Part shown: positions 52,750 through 64,000 of the stretch, piece by piece
Numbering within the stretch: the stretch's first letter is position 1
How the letters are laid out: each line of letters starts with the position of its first letter
Assembly (NCBI GenBank): GCA_009103225.1
Contig: RHPI01000585.1
Location: 107,041-171,040 of the forward strand
Direction of reading: 5' to 3'
Origin: Chlorokybus atmophyticus
Lineage: Eukaryota > Streptophyta > Chlorokybophyceae > Chlorokybales > Chlorokybaceae
DNA length: 64,000 nt
Translations under genes and position numbers: made by a program
Notes under the pieces: generated by a model
The model's input: the letters and a program-made list of their open reading frames with translations, nothing else
Told to the model about the DNA's origin: nothing
The model's database searches: none

Positions 52750-55700
52750 CTATCGCATGTTGGGCAGCTCGTCTGAGAGCAGTGTCACGGGGGTAGTGAG
52801 GTCCCACGTCTTGCGTGTGTACTTTGGAGCGGGGCTCGGCGTGCGCGTCATCAACATCGACTGTGACATTGGACTCGAGCGCATGTGTTGCTGCTGCTGC
52901 TGCAGTTGCTGCTGTTGCTTCTGCTGCTGCTGATGGTATTGCCAGATGGAATTGTACAGCGCCGACGTGATGAGCTTCTGCTCTCTTACTGCCTGCTCCA
53001 GACGCGCTTCCATTGTTTTCTTCAGCACCGCCAGCTCGTTCTCTTTGGCCTCCAGTCGCTTGGCCAAGCTGTTCATCTGTTGACAAACACGCATCAGTCA
53101 TTGGAATCAAGTTACCACTGTACATGCACACAGATGCACTCATGCACACACGTGCACACGCACACAGTCACATGCACATGCACATGTGTGCACACAGGTA
53201 TGCACGTGTACACACGCACGCACGCACGCACGGACTCTTGGCAAGTGATGTAGCACTGTGGCAGTGTGGTTCACCTGAGGGTTGCTGTTCTCCTTATTGC
53301 TGTCGGCTGCTGCCATGACCTCCTGCTGCCTGCGCAGCTTCTGCCTGAGCTCGACCACCCGCTGCCCGAGCTCGGCATTTTCCTCCCGCAAACTGGCGAG
53401 CTCCATAGATGTGTCGGGCTCCAGCTGCGTCCACACCACGCTGCTCGGCATTGGGGGAGACTGCTTCTGCAACTCCAATGCACGAACCTGCCAAATGAGC
53501 AATCCGTCACATACGCACGCACGCACACACACGCACGCGCACGCGCACGCGCACTCCCTGTACGCACCCTCCTGCACGTGTGCACGCATGCCTAACATTA
53601 CACTCATACACGTGCGCACGTGCAGTCGTGCATACTCACTCGCATAAACACCCTCATGCACGTGTGCACGCACGCCTTAACACTATTGACATGCTCGCCC
53701 TATCAGGTATGCTCAATGCAAAATTGTGCATAAGGCGTGAACCCTTCTCACCTGGTCCTCAAGGTCCTGATGCAGTCTGCGCAGCACGCCCTCGTTCTCC
53801 TGCGCCGCCTCGGCTCGCGCGCGCAGGTCCCGCATGTTGCGATGCAGGTTGGCGGCGTCGCCTTCGAGCTCGGCCACGCGGAGGAGCGCGCCGTCGAGCT
53901 CCTCTCTCAGCATGTCCTCGCGCTCCTCCGAGGCCGCGAGGCGCTCGTGTAGGTGAGAGACTTCACGAAGCTGCTTGAGCTGCAGCAAAGCAGTCAATGC
54001 AGGGTTATGCATATTGCGAGGGTGCGTGTACATTTGTGCGTATGTGTGTTTGCACGCGCAAACACCCAAAATATGCGCGCGAGTAGTCACTCAACTTGTG
54101 TGCGTCTGTGTGTGCATTCAATACGCATTGTGACACAAACAGTTGTTGCTCACCTGCGCGTTGTTCTGCTCTTGCAGGGCAGCCACCGTCATCTTTGCTT
54201 CCACCAGCTCAGTCAGCAAATCCTCATCATGTGGTGCTCCAACATGCTGGCTTTGCATCAAATGCTGCATCTGTGTAACAGAGACGCAGAAATTCATTGC
54301 AAGTTTTGGAGATCATTGCTAGTAGCGCATACAAGTGTTGAATCTGGTCTTGCTGAAGTGTCGAGCAACAATCGATGCCAGATGGTCTGCATAATATGTG
54401 AGCATGCCAATGCACACACGCACGCACAGACACAGATGCACCGAAGCAAGCAACCACACCCGCAAGCATGCACACACACAAACACATACTCACGAACATA
54501 CCCATGCGAGCATCCACACACGTGCTCGTTGCATACCTCTGCCAGTTCATCTTCCGCGCGCGTGAGTTTCTGCTGCATTTCATCAACTCGCGCCAACCAC
54601 TCCGCCTCGCACTTGCGCACGTGCATAATCTGTTGCGCGCTCGCACGCAGCGTCTGCTGCGCTTCGGTCAGCTCGCGCGCTTGTTGATCGCACTCTTTCC
54701 TCGAAGTCGCCAGCTGGCTAGCCTTCGCTTGCGCCTCCTCGTTGGCATCCACCAGCTGGCGCAGCTTGTCGGCTGCATCGGTCTGCAAGGCTTCCAGCTG
54801 CTGCGCTTTGCTCGCGTAATCTGCTTTGGTAGCGACAAGCTTCTCGTGTCGTGTCGCCGCTTCTGCATGGGCAGCTGCAAGCGCTTCCTGTACAACATCC
54901 AGAAGGGTTAGCGCCAATCAACCGTATAGCCATCATCTTATATGGTGTGCCTAAGACAGAACAGGCCCTCTAGTCAGCACACGCGCATTGGTATAGCCAT
55001 GATCTTACATGCTGTGCTCAACAGCACGTGTGCGCATACGCACACCTGCACAAATAAGCATACACGCACACACACATATACACAAAGACACGCATGCGCA
55101 CACGTATGCACGCACGCGTGCGCGCACACACACACTTTCAGTACCTGCAGGTCTGCCAGTTGCTTTGCTTTGCTTGTGGCGTCCCCTTTTGCTGCAATCA
55201 GCTTCTCGTGTTGGACTGCCATCTCCGTGTGCGCCGCCGCGAGCGCTTGCTGTACAGCCACAAGGTTGTATATTCCTCAATACCCTAAGCATGAGAGAGC
55301 ACTCCGCATCAACACTTGAACAGAACCTCTTGCTGACCTTTAACTCCACCGCTCGCTGCTCAGCCCCTGCACACCTCTCTTCTGCCTCCACGACTTGTTG
55401 AGCCGCTTCGTAATGCTGCTCAGCGGTACGCTGCCGCTCAACCGCCTGTACATTTACAAGGCATGCTTGATGCTAGCAGATCTTGCTCGGAACAGGGCAA
55501 TGCTCGTCATGTGTCTGTGCGCGCATGTGTGTGTCCGCGAGCGTGTGTCTGTGTCTGTATGTGTCTGCATGCACGTGGCTGTGTGCATGAGTGTGTGCAC
55601 GTGCGCGTGCGGTCGCCTATGCGCGCACACGCACCACATGTTTGGGCACATGTGCATGCGCCTGCTGGGGCAGGTACCTGGTCAAGTTGGAGAGTCTGGC

Positions 55701-57792
55701 TGAGTGTGAGCAGGCTCGCTGCCCCGCGCGAAGCTCTCAGCCGCTTGTTCTCCGCCTCAAGTTCATGCATACGGCTTTCCACCTCTTCATTCGCATCAGA
55801 CTGCATGCACACACACATACACATATACCTCAGTCTCACGCACAATCCCCGTAAGTTGTGTTGAAAACCACATTACCTTTTGTGTCAACATGGGAGGAGG
55901 CGTGTGGGCACGCTGTTGATGCATAAGCTCAGCTTTCAAAGCCTGCACTTTGGCAGTGAGGCGATGCTCGCGAGTTGCGGCTTCGTCGCACTCTGTCTCA
56001 GCCTTATAAAGAGCTGTCCTCAGAGCCGCACTTTCAGCTAGAGCCTCCTGCAACTCGTCCTCACGGCGCGCAAGGAGAGCCTGCACGTTGCGTCGATGTT
56101 GTGTCGATGGCAATCAAGTGCAAGCTTGCAGCATGTGTGAGTTCACGATGTGGTCTCCTACGCACCTGACACTGGTCGAGTTGGCCGAGCAGTGTGGGAA
56201 GCTCCGGCAGGGCGGCCTCCAGCATCTCAATGCGCATGGCATCCTCCGAGTGCTGCTGCTGGAGCGCGCGCACCTCCTAAGGACATAGACAATGTTGGCA
56301 GTCGTCATGCAGTTCAGTGATGAGGAATCGCCTGACGTGCATGCATGTTCATGTGCGTGCGTAGTTGTGTGTGTACATCTGCGTGCACAAGTGCATATGT
56401 GTGTACGTGCGCGTGTGCATGGCGTGTGCATACATACATATGTATTGTGCATACATGTGCTTGTGTGATAATGATGGTACATGTGCATGCAAAAGAAAGT
56501 ACACATGCCGCCAGACTGACTTGTGCAAGTGACGCATCGCCACTGGTCCCATGGCTCTGCGCCTCAAGTTCGTCACGCGCAAACTGCAGGTCGGCCTCGA
56601 GCGCCACATTCGCATCATACAGCTGCACACAACCACAATTACAACCACGCCGACTTGCAAACTGACATCATCGACATTGACACCACCCCACGAAAGCATA
56701 ACAATACAAAATTCTCACCTGCGCGTATGATGCTCGCAGCCGTTCGAGTTCTTCGTGCAGTCTCTCCACCAGGCCAGACTGGCTTCCATCTTCTTCATAC
56801 GCCTCCATCGCAGGCTCAATCAGGCCAGCTGGCTCGGGCCGCACGCGGGCACGCACGCGCTGGTGCAGCTTCCACAGCAGGGCTTGCGCGCGGGGGTCCA
56901 GACCCGCTATCGCCTGCAAGTGGACTCTGTATGTGGGCGTGTGTGGGCGTGCTTGTGTGCGTTTGGCACAGTGAGAGCCCACACAGCTGGCACTCACCTG
57001 CCAATATAGCTCCTTGTTGTCGCTCTCCATAACAACGTACAGCACCTGTTGCAGCAATTCAGTGTCAAGAGTTAGGAGCAACTTGCAACCCACATGCTTG
57101 CAACAACACCAAAGCTTTGTTTATAATGTGACTGATCGGGACACACTCAAGAGATATACTCAAGAAAGCGGCCAGCAGTCACAACATTACACACGCATTG
57201 AGCTATTTCTATTCGTAAGTCTAACAAACGCGGTGAAGTGCACAAAATGAAGACTAGCGCTGGCTATGCGATGAGTGGAATGCACTGCAAGCTAGATCTC
57301 TTGCAGGTAATGCAGCAAGCAACACACCACTTCTTGTGCTTCCTTTCAGCCTTTCTCACCCTTTCAGCCGTGGCGAGGACTGAAAGAATTGCGGGCTCAG
57401 CATTGTTAGCATTAGACACTGCTGCCATGACGTCCGCCTTGGCCGCCTCCGCCTCCTTGGGGCACACCTCGCTGTAGTACTCCGCCAGGCCGGAGGCCAG
57501 GGCGGCGGCGGCCTTGCCTGGCATGCCCGCCTTGAGGGCGGAAGCGTCGAAGTAGAGAGGCACGGCTGAAGAAACTATGAACAACCAGGCCACCTACAAG
57601 AAAGAGGAGGACATTGACGACGATGAGCTCAGCCACATGGGCGGCAAGGACAGTGAGTACAAACCTACACAAAGACAAACACAAAGACAGCCTGTGGCTC
57701 ACCCCGTCGCGCAGGTTGTGCACATCGTAGGCTGGAGAAGGCAACGGGAAGGTGTTCACCCAGGCGACGATGGCGCTGGCCACGTCCGCCAT
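52750..57792 (-). CDS. HOOK-domain coiled-coil protein
   Basis: Probably a microtubule- or cargo-linker type protein; HOOK proteins bind dynein machinery through the N-terminal domain. Fifteen exons give about 851 residues: 57792-57703, 57593-57360, 57045-56998, 56913-56719, 56622-56521, 56276-56166, 56080-55877, 55800-55678, 55445-55338, 55249-55145, 54887-54537, 54270-54154, 53979-53752, 53487-53275, 53076-52750. The start MADVASAIVAWVNTF with LRDGVAW and PLYFDASAL, and VLYVVMESDNKELYW further on, match the HOOK domain. The rest is Ala/Glu/Gln/Leu coiled coil, with a Gln-rich run (QQQQKQQQQLQQQQQ) near the end. Every intron is phase 0. Exon 3 may begin 36 bases earlier (57081). An ATG further upstream is possible. 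Confidence 0.8.
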
Positions 57793-57938
57793 GCTGTCGC
57801 CCGCCGCCTCCGCAGCTTGCTTGAAGCCAAAACAGCTTGCAGCAACAAACATATTCGTATTTTGAATAAAGCTGGCGGGAGAGAGGGAACCGATTTCGCG
57901 TGTTCTCGAACGAACCCTGGCTAAGACAGCAGGCTTCA

Positions 57939-58277
57939 TCAATCTAGATCGGACACTAGGGCGAGAAAGTTTGTTAGCTGACGTGGCGAACCGGCGGCGA
58001 AGGTGGAGGAGGGGGACGAGGAGAAGGTGTAAAACGAGGTGGACGGCGTGGGTAGGGTTGGTTGTGCTGATGGGAGGAGCTGCTGCCAGGCTTCGTTGGT
58101 GATGGTGGCGGCTTGCCACGCGGCTGCTGCGGCTGTCGCCGCCAGCAGACGCCACCGTCCTTCAGCGCCTCGCCGGCCGGCCAGGGCGCCGGGGTTCTTG
58201 GGGGACGTGTCCGGGACGTCGCCGGCTGCAGGAGCGTGGAGATTGCCTGTCAGGACGCTATCCCGGGTGCTGTCCAT
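57939..58277 (-). CDS. hypothetical small protein
   Basis: A 112-residue frame starting MDSTRDSVLTGN, with G/C-rich third positions, Ala-rich stretch LLAATAAAAAWQAATITNEAW and a Ser/Pro/Thr-rich end. I recognise no family. It ends 147 bases before the HOOK gene start on the same strand, so it could be a separate small gene, part of a HOOK leader, or a chance frame in a GC-rich promoter region. Confidence 0.3.
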   Translation of the reverse strand: MDSTRDSVLTGNLHAPAAGDVPDTSPKNPGALAGRRGAEGRWRLLAATAAAAAWQAATITNEAWQQLLPSAQPTLPTPSTSFYTFSSSPSSTFAAGSPRQLTNFLALVSDLD

Positions 58278-58621
58278 GGCGGCGTCAGGCGAACGAGAAG
58301 TGAGAAGTAACTCTTAACCTGTGGCCTGGTTACATGCATGCACTGGATACGCTTGAGCAACATGCTGTTGTTGTGGTTCGGTGAAGGGGGGGCTTGCTCC
58401 GGAGTATAGAGTGCCTCAGGAGACGGCGGTGGTGACGGAGCGAGCGTCTGCATTGCACGATTTCTGCCTGACAATTCCTTATGGGTGAGACACACAATGA
58501 CAACAATACTGCTTGTTCAACTGCTCATTTACTTCGGCGCAAGTTGTCCCATGATTGCCGATATGATCATTAACTGTGTGGAACACCACACAGTTAGTGA
58601 TTTCTGTTTACATGCACATGC

Positions 58622-59315
58622 ATGCGCAAAGAACTTGCTGAAGTCTGGCTGCTTATCAATGCTGCCAGGTTCATTGTGGCTATCGGTGGTCTGGCTGGGT
58701 TCATCGCCAAGCGCAGCATGGCCTCGCTTGCCGCTGGCGGCGGAAGCGGCCTGCTGCTGTGGCTGTTGGGGTCGCTCTCGCTCAAAGCGTGGCAGGCTGG
58801 CAGGTCCTCATTGCCGTACACGGTCGCGGCACAAGGTAGGCAATTGTTAGATCAACATGACACTGTGCATGTTGGTGCGTCATTTGTGTACTGCAAATCT
58901 GCAATGACGCACACTTCCCAACTTTTGTTGCAGTCATCGCGTGTGCGTTGACGTACATCATGGGCACTCGGTGGCGTGCGGTACGTTACACATGAGCTGC
59001 ATTGCTAACACTCATAATCCAGTAGCTTGGTGCAATTATCAAGGATGTTGTCTTGTGTTTGGTGCATGCAGGGAGGCAAGTTCTTTCCTGCTGGCTTTGT
59101 CGCGATCTTCAGGTGTGCATGGTTGCAAGTTGCAATCTATGTTATTTGTCAACAAGATCAGGCAGTGCTTTTGCTGTACTGACATGTTTGTGTATGGTTG
59201 TGAGAAGTAGTCATTGACTGTAGTGCTTGGCAGTGGGCTGATGGTGCTATTCTATGCGTACAACATGCTCGCGGGTGGCAACCCAAAGAAGAAGAGGAAG
59301 ACCAGCACCGAATAA
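58622..59315 (+). CDS. TMEM14-family membrane protein
   Basis: TMEM14/FAX-type proteins are small four-helix membrane proteins of plastid or mitochondrial envelopes, with fatty-acid or porphyrin-related export roles in studied members. Four exons (58622-58835, 58934-58980, 59072-59112, 59234-59315) join in frame to 127 residues. Seen: FIVAIGGLAGFIAKRSMASLAAGG, the Gly-rich first helix pair typical of the family, then VIACALTYIMGTRW, GGKFFPAGFVAIF and SGLMVLFYAYNML, ending in a Lys-rich tail KKKRK. The length fits the family. The start ATG at 58622 is in frame, but an upstream first exon is possible because GCCAG just inside it could be a splice acceptor (58670/58671). Confidence 0.8.
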
Positions 59316-60018
59316 CGCTCGCTGTTAGGCACTAGGCATGTGCTGTACAGTTGTGTACAGGATTGAGGGGTTTTGCTTCACGCGTTCGTTGCCATGGTGA
59401 AGCGCAAGCCGGCCACTGTTATGCTGATCTTGGGACGCGCACTTGCACGGTCGCATGCTCAAGCCAACCTTGTGGGTTTTTTCCCATCTACAGTTGCCAG
59501 TTGATCACTGTGGATAGGAAGCCAAGGCTGTTGAGTTGAGGTAGTGCATTCCCTTGCAACAGACGTAGTGATGCGAGTTGGGTTCAGCCAATTCCAGGCC
59601 ATGCTGTTATTTTCTAGAATAATGCATCTCTGGAAACTTACCCCGAGTAGCTGCACATTTCAATGCAACATGGCGCGGTGTGCATGCGGCTTACAGCACA
59701 CGCACAAGAGCGCGCACAAACAGAGGGTAACAATGGTTCATCAAGGAACAACCCAACAGAACCAACCGAGCACAATGCTGCATATGCTTCAAGTGAGGGA
59801 ATGAAAGACAGTTTACTAGTTACAAGTGTACACGGGTGCAGCAAGTGGCACTGGTTGAAAAGGGTGTAGCGTGTAGCAGCACAGCAGACATGCATGTACC
59901 GGTAAGTGGATGCACTACTTTGTGATCCTGTGTGTGCTGCTTGAAAGTGGATGCTTGTGCATTGTTTGAGTGTGCAGTTGACACGAAGAGATTGTGCATA
60001 CGCAGGCACGAAGGCCAC
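59316..60018. other. intergenic, no gene seen
   Basis: Between the TMEM14 stop and the GST 3' end, which lies on the opposite strand. No conserved frame was recognised. Confidence 0.55.
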
Positions 60019-60020
60019 AC

Positions 60021-60034
60021 TTACAAGAGTTACA
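60021..60034 (-). terminator. TGTAA poly(A) signals after GST
   Basis: Two TGTAA pentamers on the minus strand (60034-60030 and 60025-60021), about 105 bases after the GST stop codon. Confidence 0.5.
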
Positions 60035-60136
60035 AAAACATGAAGACCGCGTACTGATGTATAAAAGTGACTTGCAGTTGTCAACTGCAACATCTACGGA
60101 GATCTTGACCGTTATCAGGTGCTGCTGGGTTGGCGC

Positions 60137-61074
60137 TCACTTGCCACCGGACACCTTCTGCCAAGCAGGGCGGGAAGAGATGCGCTCCCACCATGCCTTG
60201 ACCTGCACAGCAAGCAGTGTGTGGGACTTCTTGCATTGCATTCCCACCCTTACGCTTATACCAGAGCTGAGCATGCAGTTTGACAAGACACAGCATGTAC
60301 TATGGCTCGCAGCATTGGTTTCGAGACTGGTCATGGACAAGCAATGGTGAGGTTCATAAACTCGAACCAATGAGGTTTGAAGTGCGCTGCTTACGTGAGG
60401 GCGGGAGGTAATCAAGTCACCCGAGTTACAGGCAAACAGGTAGGCAGTATAAGGGAGGTGGGAGAGGTCGGCGAGGGAGTACTTGTTGCCAGCGAGGTAC
60501 TGGTTGCCGGTCTCGGCGAAGTGGGCCTCGTAGATGTCCAGCACGCGCTCCAGCTTGGCCGTCTCAGCCTCCACCTTGGCCTGGTCGGTCTGCCCGCCCA
60601 TCATAGGGGCAAAAAACTTCTGGCCCACGATAGCAGAGATTGGGGGGTTGTAGTTGGCCTGTCACCAGCAGCACACGACAGTCATGAATGAGGCTTGTGC
60701 TTACAATGTTGGCCAGCATGATGGCAGCTAACAAGCAGACGCCTTGGACCGAAAGCATGCTTACTTACCTGTTCAACCTCAAGCCACTGGTCGACCATTG
60801 CCTTCTCCTCCAGGGTGCTGCCAGCGAGGTCGTCGCCGTTCTTGCTGCTGCGGATGAGGTGGCGGGCAATGGCTCTGGACTCAAACACCCTCAAGTTGCC
60901 ATCCTCCAAGATAGGGATCTGGCCGAAGGGCTGCTTGGCCAGGTAGTCGGGCTGCTTGTGCTCGCCCTTGCTCATGTCCACCGTCACCAGCTCCGCCGGT
61001 ATGCCCAGCTCCTCCGCCACTGTCAGCGCCCTCCTGGTGCAAGTGCTGAAGCTGCTGCCGTACACTTTCACCAT
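60137..61074 (-). CDS. glutathione S-transferase, phi class
   Basis: A soluble enzyme conjugating glutathione to electrophiles or reducing peroxides. Three exons (61074-60769, 60658-60395, 60202-60137) join in frame to 211 residues, normal for the class. The N-terminal thioredoxin-like domain has VYGSSFSTCTRRAL with Ser10 in the catalytic STCTR context of phi-class enzymes, DMSKGEHKQPDYLA, QPFGQIPILEDG (cis-Pro for glutathione) and FESRAIARHL (Glu-Ser of the G-site). The helical C-terminal domain has LDIYEAHFAE, YLAGNKYSLADLSHLP (N-capping Asp) and VKAWWERISSRPAWQKV. No lesion seen. All introns are phase 0. Confidence 0.95.
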
Positions 61075-62867
61075 CTTGAACACTGCCGACAACGACAAGA
61101 GACAAGCTTGGTGACGGCGAGCACAGCAGCAAGAAGCTCAGCAAGCAACAACGACAAGAGACAAGCTCCAGCAACAACCTTGCTTGCTTGCATGCAGCAA
61201 GCAGCACAAGACCTTATATTTATACTTCTGCGGGGGCGCCAGTGTAACTGTGAGTGCAGTCCGACCATCGGTCTTTCCGTTGGAGTAGACTTGTGGTTGG
61301 GTCTTTGCGCTGCGTGCTGAACCGGTTGGCTCCGGTCGTTTGGAATCTCTTGCGGGTAAGGCCGGCGACCTGACATGTGGCAGCCTTTCGTATTCGTCGC
61401 ACCGAACGACGTGCAGAGGTCACAGGTCAATGAAGCAACTTCCATTGTCTACAGGTCGATGAAGCAACTTCCATTGTCCCATGCAAATTGTGTCACACTT
61501 GAGATTATCATAACTTGGAATGTGACAGAAAGATGCGTCACACTCAAAGTTATGCCGCGGTTATGGCTTCACTTACATCATGTAAGTCTTGCCACTCTTG
61601 CAAAAATAATCAGATTGTGTAAGTTGTTTTACCTTACCTCATATCTCTTTCGCTCCGTTTTCTCTATTTCCCTCTCTCGCGTTCACTCTCTTTCCGTCTT
61701 TCTCTTGCTCCAAGCATTGCTCTGCCTCTTCATGATTTACATGTCTTACTTGCTATTCCATTGCACTTCAGTTAATGATGTTTGTGTTGCGGCGCGTGCA
61801 TCATAATGTCGACGTGTAATGAGCTGCTCAGCTTCTTCCATCAAATAGCTTAATATATGTTGGCTGATTAAGTAACTTGCGTTGCGTAGTATATAATGTT
61901 GTATGCCCACAATTAACAAAATTATTTATGATATACTCTTACTAAGTTTAAAGAGGTTGTATGCATTATACAAGCACGACACAACATGAATGTTGTTCGG
62001 CTGTTGACCATGTTTGATGACGCAGTAACTATAGCGTGTAATCAATTAGCGTTAAAAGGTAGAGTGGATTAGTTAGAACGAGGGTGAGTAGTGGCGGCAT
62101 GTCTTTGGGGTATGGGGCCTGCCCCGACCTCGTACCGCCAAAAACGCGGCCATTTTTACCACTAACTGTGCCGCAATTTGACCAAGTCCCTAGCAATTTT
62201 GGGTCGCCGTTGGTAAGCGGTTGCCGCTGATATGTTTCAGCATCTTTTACGCATCTTTGCAATGATTGGCCATTTCGCTGCCTTTTTGAGCAACTGGCTG
62301 TTGTCACCGTTGCGATCCCATTTGATCAAATTCATGCGTTACCAAATGGTGGCCTAACGATGCAATTTTTCGTTTAGTTGAATCTTAACGTTAAGGTAAT
62401 TTAGGTTAGCATTATTCTGATGGTCGTAACCTCGGCATTACTTGCTGAGTATCGCAGCACGTACCGTGGCGTGAACGTTACATTGATTATTAAGTTTTGA
62501 AACACTTAACAGCATTTGCTAATCATATCGCACCATGTTGCACCATATTGCAGCATATGTATCAATATTATTAATGTAATACACTAAAATGATCAACATG
62601 CAGCCATAAGCGGCCATGTATGCAGAACTGTGCTTAATTTTACATTTATTGGCATGCGCTTAAAAAATTGGATGTGCTTTGGACGGCCAGGATCGTGTTT
62701 AGGCAGATCTAACGGTGTAACGCTTATTCTCGCCGCCTAGCCAATGAGAAGCAGGCGGGCCGCACATACTGCCGCGCAGCCCTGCAGTCGCGGGTGCCGT
62801 GTGATGGCCCTAACGCGGGGGGTGTGATGTAGGTTGAATGCCGACAGGCCGGCCGGCCCGACCAATA
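61075..62867. other. intergenic, no gene recognised
   Basis: A 26-base segment (about CGATGAAGCAACTTCCATTG) is tandemly repeated at 61,423-61,477. Sequence turns AT-rich after 61,800. A minus-strand frame at 62,029-62,307 is open but has no recognised family. Confidence 0.5.
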
Positions 62868-63722
62868 GGCGTGATGGGCGTAATGAATCTGCGCTTATAG
62901 CATATATATGCTCTTAACGTTCAAAAGCATAACCCTGCCAAGAGCATACGATTTTTGAGGATAATAGTATGCTCTGACAAAAGGGTAGACTATATAGTCT
63001 ACTCCCGGTAAAAGACTTCGGTTTATGAGAATAACCCCGTTGAGATCATAGATTTGCAAAAGACCAATGGTTTTACAGGCAAATATCATCGGTTAGTGGA
63101 ATAGTTTTGTACGCATTAAGACTACAACAGAGGGTTAATCTTTTGAGTGAGCTCAGTCTTGTTACGGGGGAATACCTCGTTGATGGCATGTTTATTTTAT
63201 TATTATAAGCACAAACATATTAAAAGACTCATATATAGTTACGTAGACTCATGTATAGTTATGTAGACTCATGTATAGACTCATATATAGTTACGTATAT
63301 ACTATTAGTAATCAATTTATTGTTGACTATTATTGATTTGGTCTATGCCACGTTGAAATATAATAACGTGGCTTACGGTTATTTCGCAATGCCCCTGTTA
63401 GTAAAATATATATTATGTAAAGAATAGCATAATAAAAATTATTGTAAACGCCAAGAGAATAACCCCGTTGATGGAATGAAAGCTGAAAGATACACGTGAT
63501 TTGTATAGCGGAGGTAGACTGTAACTGTACACAGATAAGGTACATAATTGCATTGAAACATTTATTGTACAGTCTACCCCTTTTAATAGCATACTGTTTA
63601 TTTTTAAAGATAGTTTGCTCCTGGCGGGGTTATGCTCTTGGCGATAAATAGCGTAATATGCTCTTAAACATTAAGAGCATTTGTATGCTATAAAGCAGTT
63701 TAATACGCCCATCACGCCCATT
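62868..63722. mobile_element. MITE-like element with long inverted ends
   Basis: The left end (GGCGTGATGGGCGTAAT..., then TATAGCAT...ATGCTCTTAA, AGCATAACCC and GGGTAGACT up to about 63,000) recurs as an inverted complement at the right end (about 63,570-63,722). Inverted arms extend over roughly 60 to 140 bases with indels. The interior is AT-rich without a coding frame. Internal copies of AATACC/AATAACCCCGTTGA occur near 63,030, 63,170 and 63,455. Confidence 0.6.
63222..63300 (+). repeat. short tandem repeat (GACTCATATATAGTTACGTA)
   Basis: Four diverged copies of a roughly 20-base unit inside the MITE-like element. Confidence 0.75.
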
Positions 63723-63835
63723 ACATCACGCGCATTACGTCACGTCTATTATGCCATCACGCTCATTACGCTGATTACGTGTTGCACTGTATCCCATCAC
63801 GCCTTGTCCATCACACTCATTACATCTGATGCTAA
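63706..63835 (+). repeat. CATCACG/CATTACG minisatellite
   Basis: Repeated CATCACGC, CATTACGTCACG-type words overlapping the outermost right inverted end of the MITE-like element and continuing beyond it. Confidence 0.7.
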
Positions 63836-64000
63836 ACCCGTCAGGCGCTACTCCCTCAATGTTAAAAATATGCACACTTACATTTGCAAAAATGTCATGA
63901 AAAGTAATATGCTCTTCGCGGTTAGTCATATTCTCTGAAGCACTAACATTTGCCTGTAGTTTAGCGTCGGTGATGTCAAAACGTATGCTACAAGCGGGGT

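Noticed and set aside
58039-58317. Plus-strand frame as a first exon of the TMEM14 gene
   Set aside because: No splice donor joins it in frame to 58622 and the composition is explained by the GC-rich promoter region; an ATG in frame already exists at 58622.
63706-63835. Possible CRISPR-like array
   Set aside because: Repeat units are short, imperfect and without uniform spacers, in a eukaryotic context; it is a minisatellite.

Overview
The window reads as nuclear DNA of a green alga (Chlorophyta). The host genes have many short spliced exons with canonical GT-AG (occasionally GC-AG) junctions, many introns carry GT/CA-rich and GCATGC-like repeats, TGTAA poly(A)-type signals follow two genes, and a retroelement of the Kangaroo/PAT type known from Volvox is present. 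Species cannot be fixed from this sequence. Coordinates of spliced genes were derived by hand from splice sites plus family conservation.

Layout. 1-4,002: a decayed pogo/Tigger-like DNA transposon. 4,003-9,440: gene-free DNA with strong hairpins, GGTCC-type palindromes and tRNA-derived (SINE-like) repeats. 9,447-10,462 (-): wreck of an unusual reverse transcriptase. 10,783-15,043 (-): complete plastid-type phosphoglucomutase in 20 exons. 15,543-22,061: an apparently complete PAT/Kangaroo retrotransposon with split direct repeats, a gag-like ORF with candidate introns, RT-RNase H-methylase-like ORF on +, and a tyrosine recombinase on the opposite strand. 22,062-24,177: tandem repeats. 24,178-33,755 (-): a rearranged Ty3/gypsy element with a PHD finger after its integrase. 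35,449-39,918 (-): a 14-exon receptor-like kinase with two CHRD domains outside the membrane. 40,725-41,254: SINE-like duplication. 42,240-44,210 (+): second decayed Ty3/gypsy. 44,683-47,540 (-): decayed Crypton-type tyrosine recombinase with Ndc10-like and GCR1_C-like parts. 47,541-52,697: microsatellites, a 794-base assembly gap and unassigned DNA. 52,750-57,792 (-): HOOK-domain coiled-coil protein, 15 exons. 58,622-59,315 (+): TMEM14-family membrane protein. 60,137-61,074 (-): phi-class glutathione S-transferase. 62,868-63,722: a MITE-like element with long inverted ends.

The four clear host genes (phosphoglucomutase, receptor kinase, HOOK protein, GST) plus the TMEM14 gene are functionally unrelated and form no operon-like unit. 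The rest is mobile-element sediment of at least five classes (pogo, PAT/DIRS, Ty3/gypsy, Crypton, SINE/MITE). The most noteworthy items are the intact PAT element whose gag stop codons lie inside splice donors, the Crypton, the CHRD receptor kinase, and the all-phase-0 exon structure of the HOOK gene.
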